From assembly GCA_002371315.1 (NCBI GenBank), contig DFHL01000092.1, forward strand, positions 1 to 18,291: DNA of 18,291 nucleotides. Direction: 5' to 3'. This DNA is from Bacteroidales bacterium UBA3724. Its GTDB lineage: Bacteria; Bacteroidota; Bacteroidia; Bacteroidales; P3. Shown here in pieces: positions 18,187-18,291 of this stretch (its first letter is position 1; each line of letters starts with the position of its first letter). The notes beneath the pieces were generated by a model, which had not been told where the DNA came from, ran no database searches, and saw only the letters and a program-made list of their open reading frames with translations. A program made the position numbers and the translations under genes.

Positions 18187-18291
18187 GCGTAGCGTTATGA
18201 ATGCAACAATCGACAGCGGAAAACCCATCGGCAAGGGCGCCGAGGTGCTGTTCGGATGATGGAAATACCTAAAAACTAATATATTATGGGA
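18187..18291. other. Window end: probable leader of a gene starting beyond the window
   Basis: After the block B repeat there are about 100 bases with no recognised gene. A 20-codon frame runs from 18197 to 18259 (MNATIDSGKPIGKGAEVLFG), too short to judge. An ATG at 18286 preceded by an A/T-rich stretch could be the start of a gene that continues past the end; only two codons are visible. Confidence 0.3.

Overview
The window looks like chromosomal DNA of a Bacteroidota member, most likely an uncultured Bacteroidales. Three things point there. Promoters match the Bacteroidota -33/-7 pattern (TTTG, about 19 bp, TAnnTTTG) in front of several transcription units. Two exported proteins end in type IX secretion sorting domains, one of type A and one of type B. 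Most genes lack a Shine-Dalgarno sequence. No rRNA, tRNA, CRISPR array, transposase or phage gene is visible.

Left part (1-3400): the C-terminal end of an S9 prolyl-oligopeptidase-like enzyme converges through a strong hairpin terminator on a leftward group. That group holds a small two-helix membrane protein, a lipoprotein solute-binding protein of the peptide ABC family, and a metal-dependent amidohydrolase of the methylthioadenosine/S-adenosylhomocysteine deaminase-chlorohydrolase group. The last two overlap by 4 bp.

Middle part (3400-10440): an 820-bp intergenic stretch holds palindromes, two dispersed-repeat modules, a consensus promoter and a cobalamin riboswitch. The riboswitch leads into a 941-residue secreted protein with four related tandem domains, a fifth surface-protein domain and a type A sorting domain. 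A bidirectional terminator separates it from a leftward gene encoding a periplasmic GH3 N-acetylglucosaminidase fused to a beta-lactamase-like serine hydrolase. An HU-type DNA-binding protein lies upstream, with its own promoter and terminator.

Right part (10440-18291): after a 500-bp AT-rich spacer comes a lower-GC gene for a 779-residue secreted protein with an IgGFc-binding-like N-terminal region and a type B sorting domain. Then a probable operon: a membrane protein resembling an ECF S component, a CDP-glycerol/CDP-ribitol polyol-phosphotransferase-like enzyme, an IspD/TarI-like cytidylyltransferase, a short-chain dehydrogenase and UDP-galactopyranose mutase. The last four are tightly packed and suggest a surface glycan containing polyol phosphate (possibly ribitol phosphate) and galactofuranose. 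A strong terminator closes the unit. The window ends in a non-coding stretch carrying second copies of the two repeat modules seen near 3560-3806.

The observations most worth following are the B12-riboswitch-controlled secreted repeat protein, whose repeats carry a motif I think resembles the transcobalamin C-terminal (DUF4430-like) fold; the polyol-phosphate operon in a Gram-negative background; and the paired composite repeats with strict 9-bp spacing.
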